NCBI GenBank assembly: GCA_016788115.1
Contig: JAEURR010000008.1
Coordinates: forward strand, 216,656 to 280,655
DNA length: 64,000 nucleotides
From: Chthonomonas sp.
GTDB lineage: Bacteria; Armatimonadota; Fimbriimonadia; Fimbriimonadales; Fimbriimonadaceae
Reading direction: 5' to 3'
Below the pieces are notes generated by a model that was not told the DNA's origin, did no database searches, and worked only from the letters and a program-made list of their open reading frames with translations. The translations under genes were made by a program, and so were the position numbers. Positions 33,225 through 42,278 of the stretch are shown piece by piece (the first letter of the stretch is position 1; every line of letters begins with the position of its first letter).

Positions 33225-35057
33225 ATGCACTCTAACTCGAAACTCTTTAGGGCCGTTCTTGTGGCCGCGCTCGCCGTCGCCGCTTCCTGCACCGCCTTCG
33301 CCAACTTTGCGCGCGAGTTTGGCGTGGCCGATCTCCAAAAGATGGTGAAGGAGCTCGAACCGTTCTGCCCCCGGAATCCCGATTACTTGTATCCGATCCT
33401 TTGCGAAGTGGAGCAGAACCCCGAGCCGAACGCCTACGCCACCATCAGGGAGCAAGAGGGCAAGAAGCCCCAAGCCGTGATGGTTGTCCAGACTGGGATT
33501 CTTGACTTTGTGAATAACGACCTGGGGATGCTCCGCGCAGTCGTAGCTCACGAGATGTCGCACCTCAGCAAGGGCCATGCATTGGACAAAACGCGCTATG
33601 CGAGCGACGATCTGTACGTGCTGTACACCCGCCAGCAGGAGTACGAAGCGGACGTCATGGGCGCCTCAATGCTTCAGCGCGCTGGATTTGGCAAGCAATC
33701 CATGCTGGATCTCTTCGACCTTTTCGAGAAACAGGGTCGCAAAGAGATTCCGCGCATCATCGGAATGACGAACGATCACGCCGACCCCAAAGCTCGCGCG
33801 GCGGAAATCACCCAGAACCCGATCGTTCTTAAGTCGCTTCTGGAATACGACGCGGGCCTGGCGATGATCGAGACCCGTAAGTTCGAGCAGGCCGTCGGCG
33901 CGTTCGAGCGAGCGCTGGCCAAAGAGCCGAATCTGAAGGACGCACTCGTGATGGCGGGCCAAGCGGCGCTGATGGACTATTACGACCGGCTCCCCGGCAA
34001 CCTGACCGTGAACTACTTCCGACCCGACTTTGGCCCGGTCATCCAGAACCCCACGGTTTCTGCCAAGGCCGCGAGTCAAGCGACAGATGCCGACCGAATG
34101 CGGTACGACCGCGCGGTGAGCACCATCGCGAAAGCTGCCGCCGCACTCCCCGCGAACATTCGCGTTCGGGAGCTCTCCGCACTCGCGCTTGTCCTGGACC
34201 CCGATCAGACCGCCAGCAAGCTCGCCGCCGGTGTCAAAGAGATGGAAACGCTGCTCAAATCTGCCCTAACGGTCGCAGACAAGGTTCGATACACGAACAA
34301 TATCGCGCTTGGCCTTCAGCGTCAAAACAAGCTTAAGGAGGCATCGACGCGTCTGTGGACACTGATGAGCTCGCTTGACTCCCCGGACGCATACAATCCC
34401 GCCGCCGCCGAGAACTTGGGCGCGTGGCCGCTCCCAAGCGTCGATAAGAAGTCCGCTCCCGTGCTCGCCGAGACCCTTGCCATCTGGCTGGAAACCAGCC
34501 ACCCGGGGAACCTGAACTACGCCAAGGTGCTTAAGCAGTACCAAGAGTTCTGCACCAAGAACGGGCTGACCGCCGAACCTGACATCGAAGGCAACTTCGG
34601 CCTTACACGCGTTGTTTCTGTGCACGTCGACGGCAACGATCTCGTCATGCTCATGCCCGTCACTGACATCGTCAAGATGCTCGGCAAAGCGGAGGTTTTT
34701 GGCACATACAACCCCAGCTACAAAGAGTTCGGCGAGATGCGATGGTCCAGCGGTGAGATCCTCATCATGGTGGATCGAGGCCAACCGTTCCGCATCACAA
34801 GCTACAAACTCGGTTCGTACGTGGACATCACCCCTGCGGATACGTTCTCACAGGACGCCCTGAGGATCACTGTGGGACAAGCCGTGGCAGATTTGAAATG
34901 GCTTCCACTAGACGAGCTTCCGGATATCAATCTGGTCCGCTCTGCAACTGTGGAGACATGGAAGTACCTGCCAGGACTCGGCCTCGCGGTGTGCGTCGAG
35001 AAAGACAAGATCAAAGGCGTCAGCGTCGTTCCGTTCGGCGACTACGACCAGCAGTAA
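33225..35057 (+). CDS. secreted M48-family metallopeptidase with TPR-like region
   Basis: From ATG 33225 there are 610 residues with a signal peptide (MHSNSKLFRAVLVAALAVAASCTAFA). The protease domain has VVAHEMSHLSKGHALD (HExxH zinc motif with catalytic Glu) and, about 30 residues on, YEADVMGASMLQRAG (third zinc ligand Glu). This is the M48 arrangement of periplasmic BepA/YfgC-like enzymes. Residues about 215-440 look like tetratricopeptide-type helices (MIETRKFEQAVGAFERALAKEPN), again as in BepA; the last 150 residues are beta-rich. It is probably an envelope quality-control protease. A strong hairpin follows. Confidence 0.83.
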   Translation: MHSNSKLFRAVLVAALAVAASCTAFANFAREFGVADLQKMVKELEPFCPRNPDYLYPILCEVEQNPEPNAYATIREQEGKKPQAVMVVQTGILDFVNNDLGMLRAVVAHEMSHLSKGHALDKTRYASDDLYVLYTRQQEYEADVMGASMLQRAGFGKQSMLDLFDLFEKQGRKEIPRIIGMTNDHADPKARAAEITQNPIVLKSLLEYDAGLAMIETRKFEQAVGAFERALAKEPNLKDALVMAGQAALMDYYDRLPGNLTVNYFRPDFGPVIQNPTVSAKAASQATDADRMRYDRAVSTIAKAAAALPANIRVRELSALALVLDPDQTASKLAAGVKEMETLLKSALTVADKVRYTNNIALGLQRQNKLKEASTRLWTLMSSLDSPDAYNPAAAENLGAWPLPSVDKKSAPVLAETLAIWLETSHPGNLNYAKVLKQYQEFCTKNGLTAEPDIEGNFGLTRVVSVHVDGNDLVMLMPVTDIVKMLGKAEVFGTYNPSYKEFGEMRWSSGEILIMVDRGQPFRITSYKLGSYVDITPADTFSQDALRITVGQAVADLKWLPLDELPDINLVRSATVETWKYLPGLGLAVCVEKDKIKGVSVVPFGDYDQQ

Positions 35058-35068
35058 TTCCCGAAACA

Positions 35069-35101
35069 GGGGGCCCATGCACCGCGCGTGCATGGGCCCC
35101 C
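35069..35101 (+). terminator. 14-bp GC-rich hairpin after M48 gene
   Basis: GGGGGCCCATGCAC (35069-35082) and its exact complement (35088-35101) flank CGCGC, 11 bases after the stop codon. No T-tract follows (GTTGGTCC). Confidence 0.7.
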
Positions 35102-35123
35102 GTTGGTCCAATAAGAGTCAAAG

Positions 35124-35153
35124 TTGCCTATTCCTTGCGAAGTCATGTATAGT
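35124..35153 (+). promoter_or_regulatory. promoter of murA(-mreB)
   Basis: TTGCCT (35124-35129), an 18-base spacer and TATAGT (35148-35153), leaving a leader of about 48 bases to ATG 35208. The leader includes AGGTGT/ACACCT, a short hairpin. Confidence 0.5.
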
Positions 35154-35207
35154 CCATTCTTAAGGTGTATTCACACCTGATCGAATCCAAGGATGGACGG
35201 TTATTCT

Positions 35208-36479
35208 ATGCAAGTCTTTAAGGTCACCGGCGGCACCCCTCTTCGGGGAGACATCAAAATTCCGGGCAGCAAGAACGCTGCACTTGCGATCCTCTCGGCA
35301 GTCCTACTCGCGGACGGAGTCTCCGTGCTCAGGAACGTGCCCGATGTCAGCGACATCCGCATCAAATTGGAGTTGCTGGAGCGCTTTGGCGCAAAGGTGC
35401 ACCGAGACGGCGATGTTCTCACCATCGACACGCGCAACCTGCACACCGCGATCGTCGAAGAAGAGATCGTCCGACCAATCCGAACAAGCTTCTACATCCT
35501 AGGTTCCCTACTCGCTCGCCTGAACAAGGTCGAGCTCCCCGCCCCAGGCGGCTGCAAAATTGGGGCGCGGCCCGTCGATTTTCACGTTAAAGGTCTCCAA
35601 CTGCTCGGAGCTACCATCGAACTGGAGCACGGCATCTACTACGCCGAAGCCGAGAAGCTGGTAGGAAACGAGATCTACCTCGACTATCCTTCTGCCGGTG
35701 CCACCCAGCACATCATGGCCACTGCGTGTTTGGCTCACGGCTTCACCGTGATTCAAAACGCGGCGATCGAGCCTGAAATCACGACCCTGGCTGAGTTTTT
35801 GGTGCGCATGGGCGCACGGATCGAGGGTGCAGGTACCAGCACGATCACCATCGAGGGAGTTGCGTCACTGAAGGGGTGTGACTTCATTGTCCCGCCGGAC
35901 CGCCTGCAGGCCGGAACATACCTACTCGCTGCTGCCATTACGCAGGGTGATGTGACGGTGCGCGGGATCCTTCCCGAGCACCAGACCGCACTCCTCAACA
36001 AGCTCCGCGAAGCAGAGATCGAAAGCGAAGAGGGTAACGATTGGGTGCGCGTATTCTCGAATAGCCGACCAAAGGGGATCCGCATCAAGACGATGCCCTA
36101 CCCTGGCTTCCCAACCGACATCCAGCAACCCATGGCCGCGCTCCTGTGTATGGCTGAGGGGACCTCGGTAATCGAAGAGACCATTTATGAGAGCCGCATT
36201 GGCCACGTGAGCGAGCTCAGCCGTATGGGAGCGCATATCACAGCGCAGGGCGGCCGAATCACGACGATCGAAGGCGTCAGCGAACTCACGGGTGCCACCG
36301 TCGAAGCAAGCGATCTCCGCGCGGGAGCCGCCCTGGTGCTCGCCGGACTTGTTGCCGAAGGCGTAACGATTATCAAGAATATTCACTTCATTGATCGTGG
36401 TTACGAGGACCTCGAAGGGATCCTGGGGCAACTTGGCGGCAAAGTCGAGCGAGTCAGCTTGGCAGAAGCTGTCTCATAG
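35208..36479 (+). CDS. murA: UDP-N-acetylglucosamine 1-carboxyvinyltransferase
   Basis: From ATG 35208 there are 423 residues. MurA features are GGTPLRGDIKIPGSKNAAL (PEP/UDP-GlcNAc site), RTSFYILGSLLAR, PAPGGCKIGARPVDFH where Cys is the catalytic residue attacked by fosfomycin, LDYPSAGATQHIMAT, VPPDRLQAGTYL and YPGFPTDIQQPMAALL. It adds enolpyruvate to UDP-GlcNAc, the first committed step of peptidoglycan synthesis. The active-site Cys predicts fosfomycin sensitivity at the target level. mreB follows 19 bases downstream, linking wall synthesis with rod shape. Confidence 0.96.
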   Translation: MQVFKVTGGTPLRGDIKIPGSKNAALAILSAVLLADGVSVLRNVPDVSDIRIKLELLERFGAKVHRDGDVLTIDTRNLHTAIVEEEIVRPIRTSFYILGSLLARLNKVELPAPGGCKIGARPVDFHVKGLQLLGATIELEHGIYYAEAEKLVGNEIYLDYPSAGATQHIMATACLAHGFTVIQNAAIEPEITTLAEFLVRMGARIEGAGTSTITIEGVASLKGCDFIVPPDRLQAGTYLLAAAITQGDVTVRGILPEHQTALLNKLREAEIESEEGNDWVRVFSNSRPKGIRIKTMPYPGFPTDIQQPMAALLCMAEGTSVIEETIYESRIGHVSELSRMGAHITAQGGRITTIEGVSELTGATVEASDLRAGAALVLAGLVAEGVTIIKNIHFIDRGYEDLEGILGQLGGKVERVSLAEAVS

Positions 36480-36498
36480 GCACCATAATCGAGTTACT

Positions 36499-37512
36499 TT
36501 GAAGCTCCGATCCGAAATCGGTATCGACCTTGGTACCGCGAACATTCTTGTGTACATGCGTGGCAAGGGCATTCAGCTGAACGAGCCCACCGTTGTCGCG
36601 ATCAACAACAAGAACGGCAAGATGCTCGCCGTTGGGAACGAGGCTCGCGAAATGCTCGGCCGAACCCCGGGAAATATCACTGCGATCCGCCCTTTGAAGG
36701 ACGGAGTCATCGCCGACTATTCAGTCACACTGCAACTCCTCACTCATCTCATTGAGCGGACGTGCGGAAAGCACCGCTTGATGAAGCCCATCGTCATGGT
36801 GTGCGTTCCGAGCGGCGTCACGAATGTCGAGCGCCGCGCTGTCATCCTTGCAACCCGCGAGGCCGGTGCGGGCGAAGCCCTCGTCATCGAAGAGCCGATG
36901 GCCGCAGCAATCGGGGCCGGACTACCCATTTCTTCCCCAGGCGGCAACATGGTCGTCGATATCGGCGGCGGTACCACTGACATCGCTGTGATCTCGCTCG
37001 GCGGCATCGTGACTTCGGCATCGATCCGCGTGGCCGGAGACAAACTCGACGAGGCGATCGTCCGTCATGTCCGCAACACGTACAACTTGATGATTGGCGA
37101 CCCGACCGCTGAGGACATCAAGATGAAGATCGGATCGGCCTACCCGCTGGCGCAGGAACTCAAGATGGCCGTCCGCGGGCGGGACATGGTCGCTGGACTA
37201 CCCAAGACGGTGGAGATCACGAGCGAAGAGATTCGCGAGGCCCTCAGCGAGCCCGTCCGCCAGATCGCCGAAAAACTCTGCACGGTTCTGGAGGAGACTC
37301 CGCCCGAACTCAGCAGCGACATCATTGAGCGTGGAATCACCCTCACCGGCGGAGGCGCACTGCTGCGTGGTCTGGATCGACTGCTCTACAGCATTACCGA
37401 AATTCCGGTTAACGTAGCCGACAACGCGCTGCACTGCGTGGCCATCGGCACCGGACGTGCCCTTGAAGAGATCGACGCGATCCGCGCGAGCGGTGCTGTC
37501 AGCGAGATATGA
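36499..37512 (+). CDS. mreB: rod shape-determining protein MreB
   Basis: I place the start at TTG 36499 (LKLRSEIGIDLGTANILVYMRG), because MreB proteins begin a few residues before the phosphate-1 loop GIDLGTAN and the upstream in-frame residues are murA sequence. The 337-residue actin homologue shows NEPTVVAINN, GRTPGNITAIRPLKDGVIADY, VCVPSGVTNVERRAV, IEEPMAAAIGAGL, MVVDIGGGTTDIAVIS (phosphate-2) and GITLTGGGALLRGLD (adenosine site). It forms membrane-bound filaments guiding elongation. CATAAT (36484-36489) lies nine bases upstream. mreC and mreD are not next to it. Confidence 0.94.
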   Translation: MKLRSEIGIDLGTANILVYMRGKGIQLNEPTVVAINNKNGKMLAVGNEAREMLGRTPGNITAIRPLKDGVIADYSVTLQLLTHLIERTCGKHRLMKPIVMVCVPSGVTNVERRAVILATREAGAGEALVIEEPMAAAIGAGLPISSPGGNMVVDIGGGTTDIAVISLGGIVTSASIRVAGDKLDEAIVRHVRNTYNLMIGDPTAEDIKMKIGSAYPLAQELKMAVRGRDMVAGLPKTVEITSEEIREALSEPVRQIAEKLCTVLEETPPELSSDIIERGITLTGGGALLRGLDRLLYSITEIPVNVADNALHCVAIGTGRALEEIDAIRASGAVSEI

Positions 37513-38015
37513 GGCACGCTGTGATCTCGCTCGCCTTCCTGCTTGCTCAGATGGTCTACGCGCAGACCGACCAGCCCGTGACGTTCGGCGAACTCACTGC
37601 TGTCCGGACTCGGCTCGTGGAGCTGACCTTCTCGTCCATTCTCGAAAAGCCGAACAATCTCCGACTCGCTGCCTACGCGAACCCCGATCAGCCCGCCACG
37701 CGCGATGCCGTTGTCGAACTGTTCGGATTCGTGGCCGACTTAGCCAAGCCGAAGTTCACGTTCTCGCCTGCCAAGAAGTTCAAGGTAGACACCAAGATCA
37801 TGCGGCCACTGAGCAATCCCGAGTCGCAAGAGAAGTTGGTGTGGCTCATCGAGTGGGGCTTTGTGGTGCCGTACGGTCAGGTGGCATCCGGCTCGAGCAG
37901 TACGTTCACCCCGAACCAGCTTGGCGACGTACTCGGGCTGTTCATGTCCAAGCTCGCGGACTACACCCACGTGCCTAGCGAAGAGTACAGCCCCAATATC
38001 CGGCCTGAACCTTAA
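37509..38015 (+). CDS. small secreted protein, function unknown
   Basis: The 168-residue protein starts MRHAVISLAFLLAQMVYAQ, a clear signal peptide, with its ATG overlapping the mreB stop (ATGA), so it is translationally coupled to mreB. The mature part is mixed helical (RTRLVELTFSSIL, DAVVELFGFVADLAKPKF) and contains LVWLIEWGFVVPYG; no known domain. Its position in a murA-mreB operon suggests an envelope role. The last four bases TTAA are shared with the stop of the convergent FAD oxidoreductase. Confidence 0.65.
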   Translation: MRHAVISLAFLLAQMVYAQTDQPVTFGELTAVRTRLVELTFSSILEKPNNLRLAAYANPDQPATRDAVVELFGFVADLAKPKFTFSPAKKFKVDTKIMRPLSNPESQEKLVWLIEWGFVVPYGQVASGSSSTFTPNQLGDVLGLFMSKLADYTHVPSEEYSPNIRPEP

Positions 38016-39343
38016 CTACTTGCGCCGACCTGCTCGGGGATGCTCAGATCCAGATGCGCTCGCAAGTCCGCGTACGGTAGCGCCTGAGCCGCCAAACCCT
38101 TTGCCGCACACAAAGCGGCGGCGGCGCCAGCCGCCTCGCCCATGGACCGACATACAGGCTGGATTCGAACCGCGCTTTGGGCTACGAAGTCTGCGCTCAA
38201 GCAACGTCCTGCGACCCACAGGTTGTTGAATCCCTTGACAACCAAGCTCCGATATGGGATCTCGTGGTACTCCCCGGGCGGAAATTTGCGGTAGTCAATG
38301 CCGGTTTTCAGGTGAATGTCGATCGGATAGCGGTTGCGTGCGACCGCGTCCTCAAACTTTCTCAGACCCAAGTGGTCTTCGGCGGTGAGCACGTACTCCC
38401 CAACGACTCGGCGGCTCTCGCGAATCCCCATGAGTGGGGCGATCCCACTCACGAACGCCTGTTCGAATCCCACAAAGTACCGGCGCAGAAATGCAGCGAT
38501 CCGGTAAATCTTCTCCCGACCGACTTGGTAGGCGCGGCTTAGCTCCCACGGATCAAGGGGATCTAGGTCGCTGATGCGCGGGGCATTGAACGCGATCTCG
38601 CCCGGGCATCCGTTCATCATGAACATCTGGAAGTAGCCCAAGTCGTCCTCCGCGAGGATCCCGAGCTTGATCGCCTCATGGACGTACGGACCCAAAATTG
38701 GATCTTCCTTCAGTTCACCGATCCCGTACTCAAGGTGCTTTGGCGCACTGAGTCGCCAGAACGTGTATGCGTTCCGCATCCGCTCGATATCAACGTTGCC
38801 CATCTTGAAGCGGAGCGTCATCGGCTGGTGGACTCCGTCTTCGTTGCCACCCATCAGTTCTGCTCCCGCGAGAGCCGAAAGCTCTCCATCCCCGGTCGTG
38901 TCGATGAACGCCTTGCCCGAAATCCAGAATCGTCCCGAGCGAGTAACGACTTCAATTGCCTCGATGGCTGGGCCGTTACGCTTGACGTCCGTGAGCGTGG
39001 AATTGAAAAGCGGAATGACGCCCGCTTGCGTGGCCACTCGATCCATCACCATCGCCATCATCGTCGGGTCGTACCAAACGTCGCCGTGGTCAACGTCTGG
39101 CCCCGATGGCTGGAGCGCGTTTTGGGCAGCGATCAGATCGAGATTGATCCCGCGATCAAGCTTGAACTGTCCGAGGTAGTTCGGCATCATGGGGGTAACC
39201 CAGCCGTTACTCTGCGTACCGCCTAACGAGCCAAGCTGCTCCACTACAAGGGTCTTCGCTCCCGCCTTGGCAGCCGAGATGCAGGCCGCAGTGCCAGCGG
39301 TCCCACCACCGACGACAATGACATCAAATGCTTTGGTTTCCAT
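38012..39343 (-). CDS. FAD-dependent oxidoreductase (FAD_oxidored family)
   Basis: From ATG 39343 there are 443 residues. The N-terminal dinucleotide fold has DVIVVGGGTAGTAACISAAKAG, followed by VVEQLGSLGGTQSNGWV; a later FIDTTGDGELSALAG and VAGRCLSADFVAQSAVR and QPVCRSMGEAAGAAAALC are typical of the FAD_oxidored (PF12831) group. Members are cytosolic or peripheral flavoproteins of mostly unknown substrate, common in planctomycete- and armatimonad-type genomes. The ATG overlaps the stop of the NifU-like gene, so the two are coupled; the iron-sulphur link may matter for an electron partner. Confidence 0.8.
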   Translation of the reverse strand: METKAFDVIVVGGGTAGTAACISAAKAGAKTLVVEQLGSLGGTQSNGWVTPMMPNYLGQFKLDRGINLDLIAAQNALQPSGPDVDHGDVWYDPTMMAMVMDRVATQAGVIPLFNSTLTDVKRNGPAIEAIEVVTRSGRFWISGKAFIDTTGDGELSALAGAELMGGNEDGVHQPMTLRFKMGNVDIERMRNAYTFWRLSAPKHLEYGIGELKEDPILGPYVHEAIKLGILAEDDLGYFQMFMMNGCPGEIAFNAPRISDLDPLDPWELSRAYQVGREKIYRIAAFLRRYFVGFEQAFVSGIAPLMGIRESRRVVGEYVLTAEDHLGLRKFEDAVARNRYPIDIHLKTGIDYRKFPPGEYHEIPYRSLVVKGFNNLWVAGRCLSADFVAQSAVRIQPVCRSMGEAAGAAAALCAAKGLAAQALPYADLRAHLDLSIPEQVGASS

Positions 39344-39648
39344 CAATCGATCCGAATTCGCTCGAAGTGAGTCAATTCTGACTTCAATCTCCGCTCGATT
39401 CCCACTCGTAAAGTGACGGTACTAAGCGGACAAAAGGCACACGCTCCCTTCAGTTTTACGCGTATTTCACGTTCGCTGGGAATGGCGGTGAGCACGATGT
39501 CTCCACCGTGCGACCGAGCGTAGGTGCGAACATCCGCCATGACCTCTTCGACAAGCGTGACCGTTTCGGGAGGGACATCCTCCCCGATAATCACCTTCCG
39601 TTTCTTTAGCGCGAACACGTTCCTATATTTTCTACGATGGGGGGACAT
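39343..39648 (-). CDS. NifU-like iron-sulphur scaffold domain protein
   Basis: The 101-residue protein matches the NifU C-terminal domain: VMADVRTYARSHGGDIVL, VKLKGACAFCPLSTVTLRVGIERRL. The CxxC is the cluster site. Normal NifU/Nfu proteins start shortly before the VEEV...R helix, so the basic first 18 residues (MSPHRRKYRNVFALKKRK) may be an artefact and a GTG at VIIGEDV is an alternative start. It would carry Fe-S clusters to target enzymes. It is divergent from secE with overlapping promoters, and its stop overlaps the FAD oxidoreductase start. Confidence 0.82.
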   Translation of the reverse strand: MSPHRRKYRNVFALKKRKVIIGEDVPPETVTLVEEVMADVRTYARSHGGDIVLTAIPSEREIRVKLKGACAFCPLSTVTLRVGIERRLKSELTHFERIRID

Positions 39649-39666
39649 TGATCGCGCCCTCTTCGG

Positions 39667-39672
39667 TATAAT
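39667..39672 (+). promoter_or_regulatory. -10 TATAAT of the secE-nusG-recJ operon
   Basis: A perfect TATAAT with the reverse strand reading TATACC at the same place (39665-39670), so the divergent NifU-like gene may use an overlapping promoter. A leader of about 60 bases precedes secE; no tRNA-Trp is present. Confidence 0.5.
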
Positions 39673-39737
39673 TCACTCGTTCCCCTGGAGTTAGGCCCTA
39701 GTGAAGGTTGTCTATCCCCAGCCGGAAACCTAGGACT

Positions 39738-39998
39738 ATGAAGACGATGGACGACAAACACCAGGATCAAAGCACTGGGAAAGCAGCCTCCAGCCTTCCG
39801 CTTCCGACAAGCAAGCGAGGGTTCAAGGGGTTCTGGCAAGAAACCATGGCCGAATTCAAAAAGGTCCACTGGCCGAAGCGCTCGGAGACGAATCGTCTCA
39901 CGGGCGTCGTCATCGTCATCTGCTTGGGCAGCGTCTTGTTGCTTTACGGACTCTCGACCGCGTTCGGCGAGATCATGCACATTCTGTTGAAGGGATAA
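39738..39998 (+). CDS. secE: preprotein translocase subunit SecE
   Basis: From ATG 39738 the protein has 86 residues, the normal size of single-span SecE. A polar N-terminus is followed by the amphipathic helix FWQETMAEFKKVHWPKRSET (the conserved SecE motif with E-x-x-K-V-x-W-P) and one membrane segment (LTGVVIVICLGSVLLLYGLS). It clamps SecY in the translocon. nusG follows nine bases downstream, the usual pair. Confidence 0.94.
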   Translation: MKTMDDKHQDQSTGKAASSLPLPTSKRGFKGFWQETMAEFKKVHWPKRSETNRLTGVVIVICLGSVLLLYGLSTAFGEIMHILLKG

Positions 39999-40007
39999 AG
40001 AAAGTCG

Positions 40008-40535
40008 ATGGCAAAAGCTTGGTACGCCGTTCATACGATTTCGGGCCACGAGAACAAGGTCCGTGAGGTTCTTACTCGCCGCGCTCAGGTGGAGGGTTAC
40101 TGGGAGCAGGACCTGTTCCAGATCCTCATTCCGACGGAGCAAGAGCTGACGACGCGCGGAGGCAAGCGCGTGCTCGTCGATCGCAAGGTCTTTCCTGGCT
40201 ACATCTGGATTCAGATGATCTTGACCGACGACACCTACAAGCTCGTCAAGTCCACCACTGGCATCACCGGATTCGTGCAGAGCGGCAATCGCCCCGTGCC
40301 CATGGAGGACCACGAGGTCCGACGCATCCTGAACAACCTCGAAACGAGCAAGGAACAGCCGAAAGTTTCGTTCCACAAGGCGGACATCATCCGCGTTGTC
40401 GAGGGCCCGTTCAGCGACTACAGCGGCAAGATCGAGGAAGTCAACACCGAGCGCGAGAAGCTCAAGGTACTCATCAACATCTTTGGTCGCGAGACTCCGG
40501 TCGAGCTCGACTTCACCCAGGTTGAAAAGGCCTAA
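40008..40535 (+). CDS. nusG: transcription termination/antitermination factor NusG
   Basis: The 175-residue protein has the NGN domain (AWYAVHTISGHENKVREVL, VLVDRKVFPGYIWIQMILTDDTY, TTGITGFVQSGNRPVPM) and the KOW domain (IIRVVEGPFSDYSGKIEEVNTEREKLKVLI NIFG region, then RETPVELDFTQVEK). It binds RNA polymerase and couples it to Rho or the ribosome. In most bacteria rplK follows; here the next gene is recJ. Confidence 0.96.
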   Translation: MAKAWYAVHTISGHENKVREVLTRRAQVEGYWEQDLFQILIPTEQELTTRGGKRVLVDRKVFPGYIWIQMILTDDTYKLVKSTTGITGFVQSGNRPVPMEDHEVRRILNNLETSKEQPKVSFHKADIIRVVEGPFSDYSGKIEEVNTEREKLKVLINIFGRETPVELDFTQVEKA

Positions 40536-40559
40536 CCTGCCCGAGCGGGGGACCACCTG

Positions 40560-42278
40560 ATGGTCAGCACCCTCTCGGAACGCTGGCTCGTCGGCGCAAG
40601 AGACACCCAAGCAGAGCAGACTCTGCGTGAGCAGCTGGGTGTCTCGACGCTAACGGCCTTGCTGCTCGCTCAGCGTGGCTACACAGACTTAGCGACTGCG
40701 CAGGAGTTCCTGAACCCGTCGCTCGCCAACCTGCACAATCCAGAGCTCCTGCCGGATTTCGAAGCGGCCGCAGCAGAGATTCTCGGTGCGATCGGGCGTA
40801 AGGAGCTGATCTACGTCCACGGCGACTACGACGTCGATGGAGTCACCAGTGCCGCGATCATCACCCGGTTCCTGCGAGCCGTGGGAGGCAATGTTGTCGT
40901 CCATGTTCCCCATCGCTTGCGCGAAGGATACGGCATCCACCCATCCGCCGTCGATTCTGCTCATGAGCAGGGAGCAAAGCTCTTCCTAACTTGCGACTGC
41001 GGCATCGTCGCCCACGACCAGATCCAGCGGGCGTTGGACTACGGCATGCGCGTGGTCGTCACCGATCACCACGAGCCGAACGAGACGCTGCCTCCCGCCC
41101 ACGCCGTCGTCAATCCCCACCGGGCAGACTCGGAGTATCCGTTCACGGAACTAAGCGGCGCAGGTGTCGCCTTTAAGCTGTGCGCTGGTTTGACCGTTAA
41201 GATGGGATTGCCCCTTGAGGGGTACTACCGGGCCTATGCCGATCTGGCAACTCTTGGCACCGTCGCGGACGTCATGCCCCTGCTGGGGGAGAACCGCATC
41301 CTCGTAAGTTACGGCCTGACCCAATTGCGCTGCACTAAGAAGGTCGGTCTCGTTGCCCTCATGAACGGCGCGCTCAAGAATGGCGCGGGTCCAGTCCGCT
41401 CTTCGGACATCTCGTTCCGTTTGGCCCCCCGCCTGAACGCCGCGGGCCGTCTGGATGACGCGGCGATCTCGCTCGACTTGCTTTTGGAAACGGACTCCCG
41501 GAAGGCAGAGCAACTCGCGCTGCGGCTGGAGGAGCTAAACCAAGAACGGCAGAGCGAACAGCGACTACTCATTGAATCCGCGGTGGCACATGTCGTCGAG
41601 AGCGGATTGCACGAGAACCCGGTCATCCTCGTCACCGGTGAGAACTGGCACCACGGAATCATTGGGCTGGTCGCTGGAAAGCTCACCGAACGCTTTGGCA
41701 GGCCCACGCTAGTGGTCACCCTTGAGCCCGAGACCGGCGTCGGTAAAGGCTCGGCTCGATCCATTCCTGGCTTCCACTTGGCCGAGGCTTTTCATCGACT
41801 TGCCCCCCTCGTCAAAGGTGGCGGGCACGAGCTCGCTGCTGGCTTTAGTATCCAGATGCAGGATCTCGATGCCTTCCACGCTGCACTGCTTGATTACGCC
41901 GCCAACCTCGAAGGATTTGAACCGGGACTTAGGCCAGTCGAACTCACTGCAGAGATCAGCGCCGCCGAGGGCGACCTTACCGCCGTCGAAGAGATGTCGA
42001 TCATGGAACCGTTCGGCGCGGCCAACCCGGAACCGGTCTTCTGCACGCGTAATCTTCGCGTAGAGTCGGTCCAAGAGCTCAGTCGAGGCGAACACCGCAA
42101 GTTTCAGTTCCGAAGCGAAGAGGGTCTCTTGCGCACTGCACTGCTCTGGGGATGCGGATCAGACTTGGACCACATCGTGGCCGGATCGCAAGTCCATGCG
42201 GCTTACACCATTGGGATGGATACGTTTCAGGGTTCGAAGACGCTGCGCTGGACCATTAGAGACCTTTGCCCCGCTTGA
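40560..42278 (+). CDS. recJ: single-stranded-DNA exonuclease RecJ
   Basis: The 572-residue protein shows the DHH-family metal motifs: IYVHGDYDVDGVTSAAI (DYDVDG), FLTCDCGI (DCG), VVVTDHHEPNETLPPAHAVVNP (DHH) and a later LATLGTVADVMPLLGENR. The DHHA1 domain carries GHELAAGFSIQ (within VKGGGHELAAG) and the OB-like C-terminus ends IRDLCPA. It degrades single-stranded DNA 5'-3' in recombination and mismatch repair. It lies 24 bases after nusG. Its last 120 bases run antiparallel to the end of the pseudo-HtrA gene. Confidence 0.95.
   Translation: MVSTLSERWLVGARDTQAEQTLREQLGVSTLTALLLAQRGYTDLATAQEFLNPSLANLHNPELLPDFEAAAAEILGAIGRKELIYVHGDYDVDGVTSAAIITRFLRAVGGNVVVHVPHRLREGYGIHPSAVDSAHEQGAKLFLTCDCGIVAHDQIQRALDYGMRVVVTDHHEPNETLPPAHAVVNPHRADSEYPFTELSGAGVAFKLCAGLTVKMGLPLEGYYRAYADLATLGTVADVMPLLGENRILVSYGLTQLRCTKKVGLVALMNGALKNGAGPVRSSDISFRLAPRLNAAGRLDDAAISLDLLLETDSRKAEQLALRLEELNQERQSEQRLLIESAVAHVVESGLHENPVILVTGENWHHGIIGLVAGKLTERFGRPTLVVTLEPETGVGKGSARSIPGFHLAEAFHRLAPLVKGGGHELAAGFSIQMQDLDAFHAALLDYAANLEGFEPGLRPVELTAEISAAEGDLTAVEEMSIMEPFGAANPEPVFCTRNLRVESVQELSRGEHRKFQFRSEEGLLRTALLWGCGSDLDHIVAGSQVHAAYTIGMDTFQGSKTLRWTIRDLCPA

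Noticed and set aside
39650..39737. tRNA-Trp before secE, as in many bacteria
   Set aside because: No cloverleaf can be drawn; only a promoter and a leader are present.
39606..40610. Minus-strand open frame of 334 codons opposite secE-nusG
   Set aside because: It runs opposite two unmistakable genes and has no recognisable domain.
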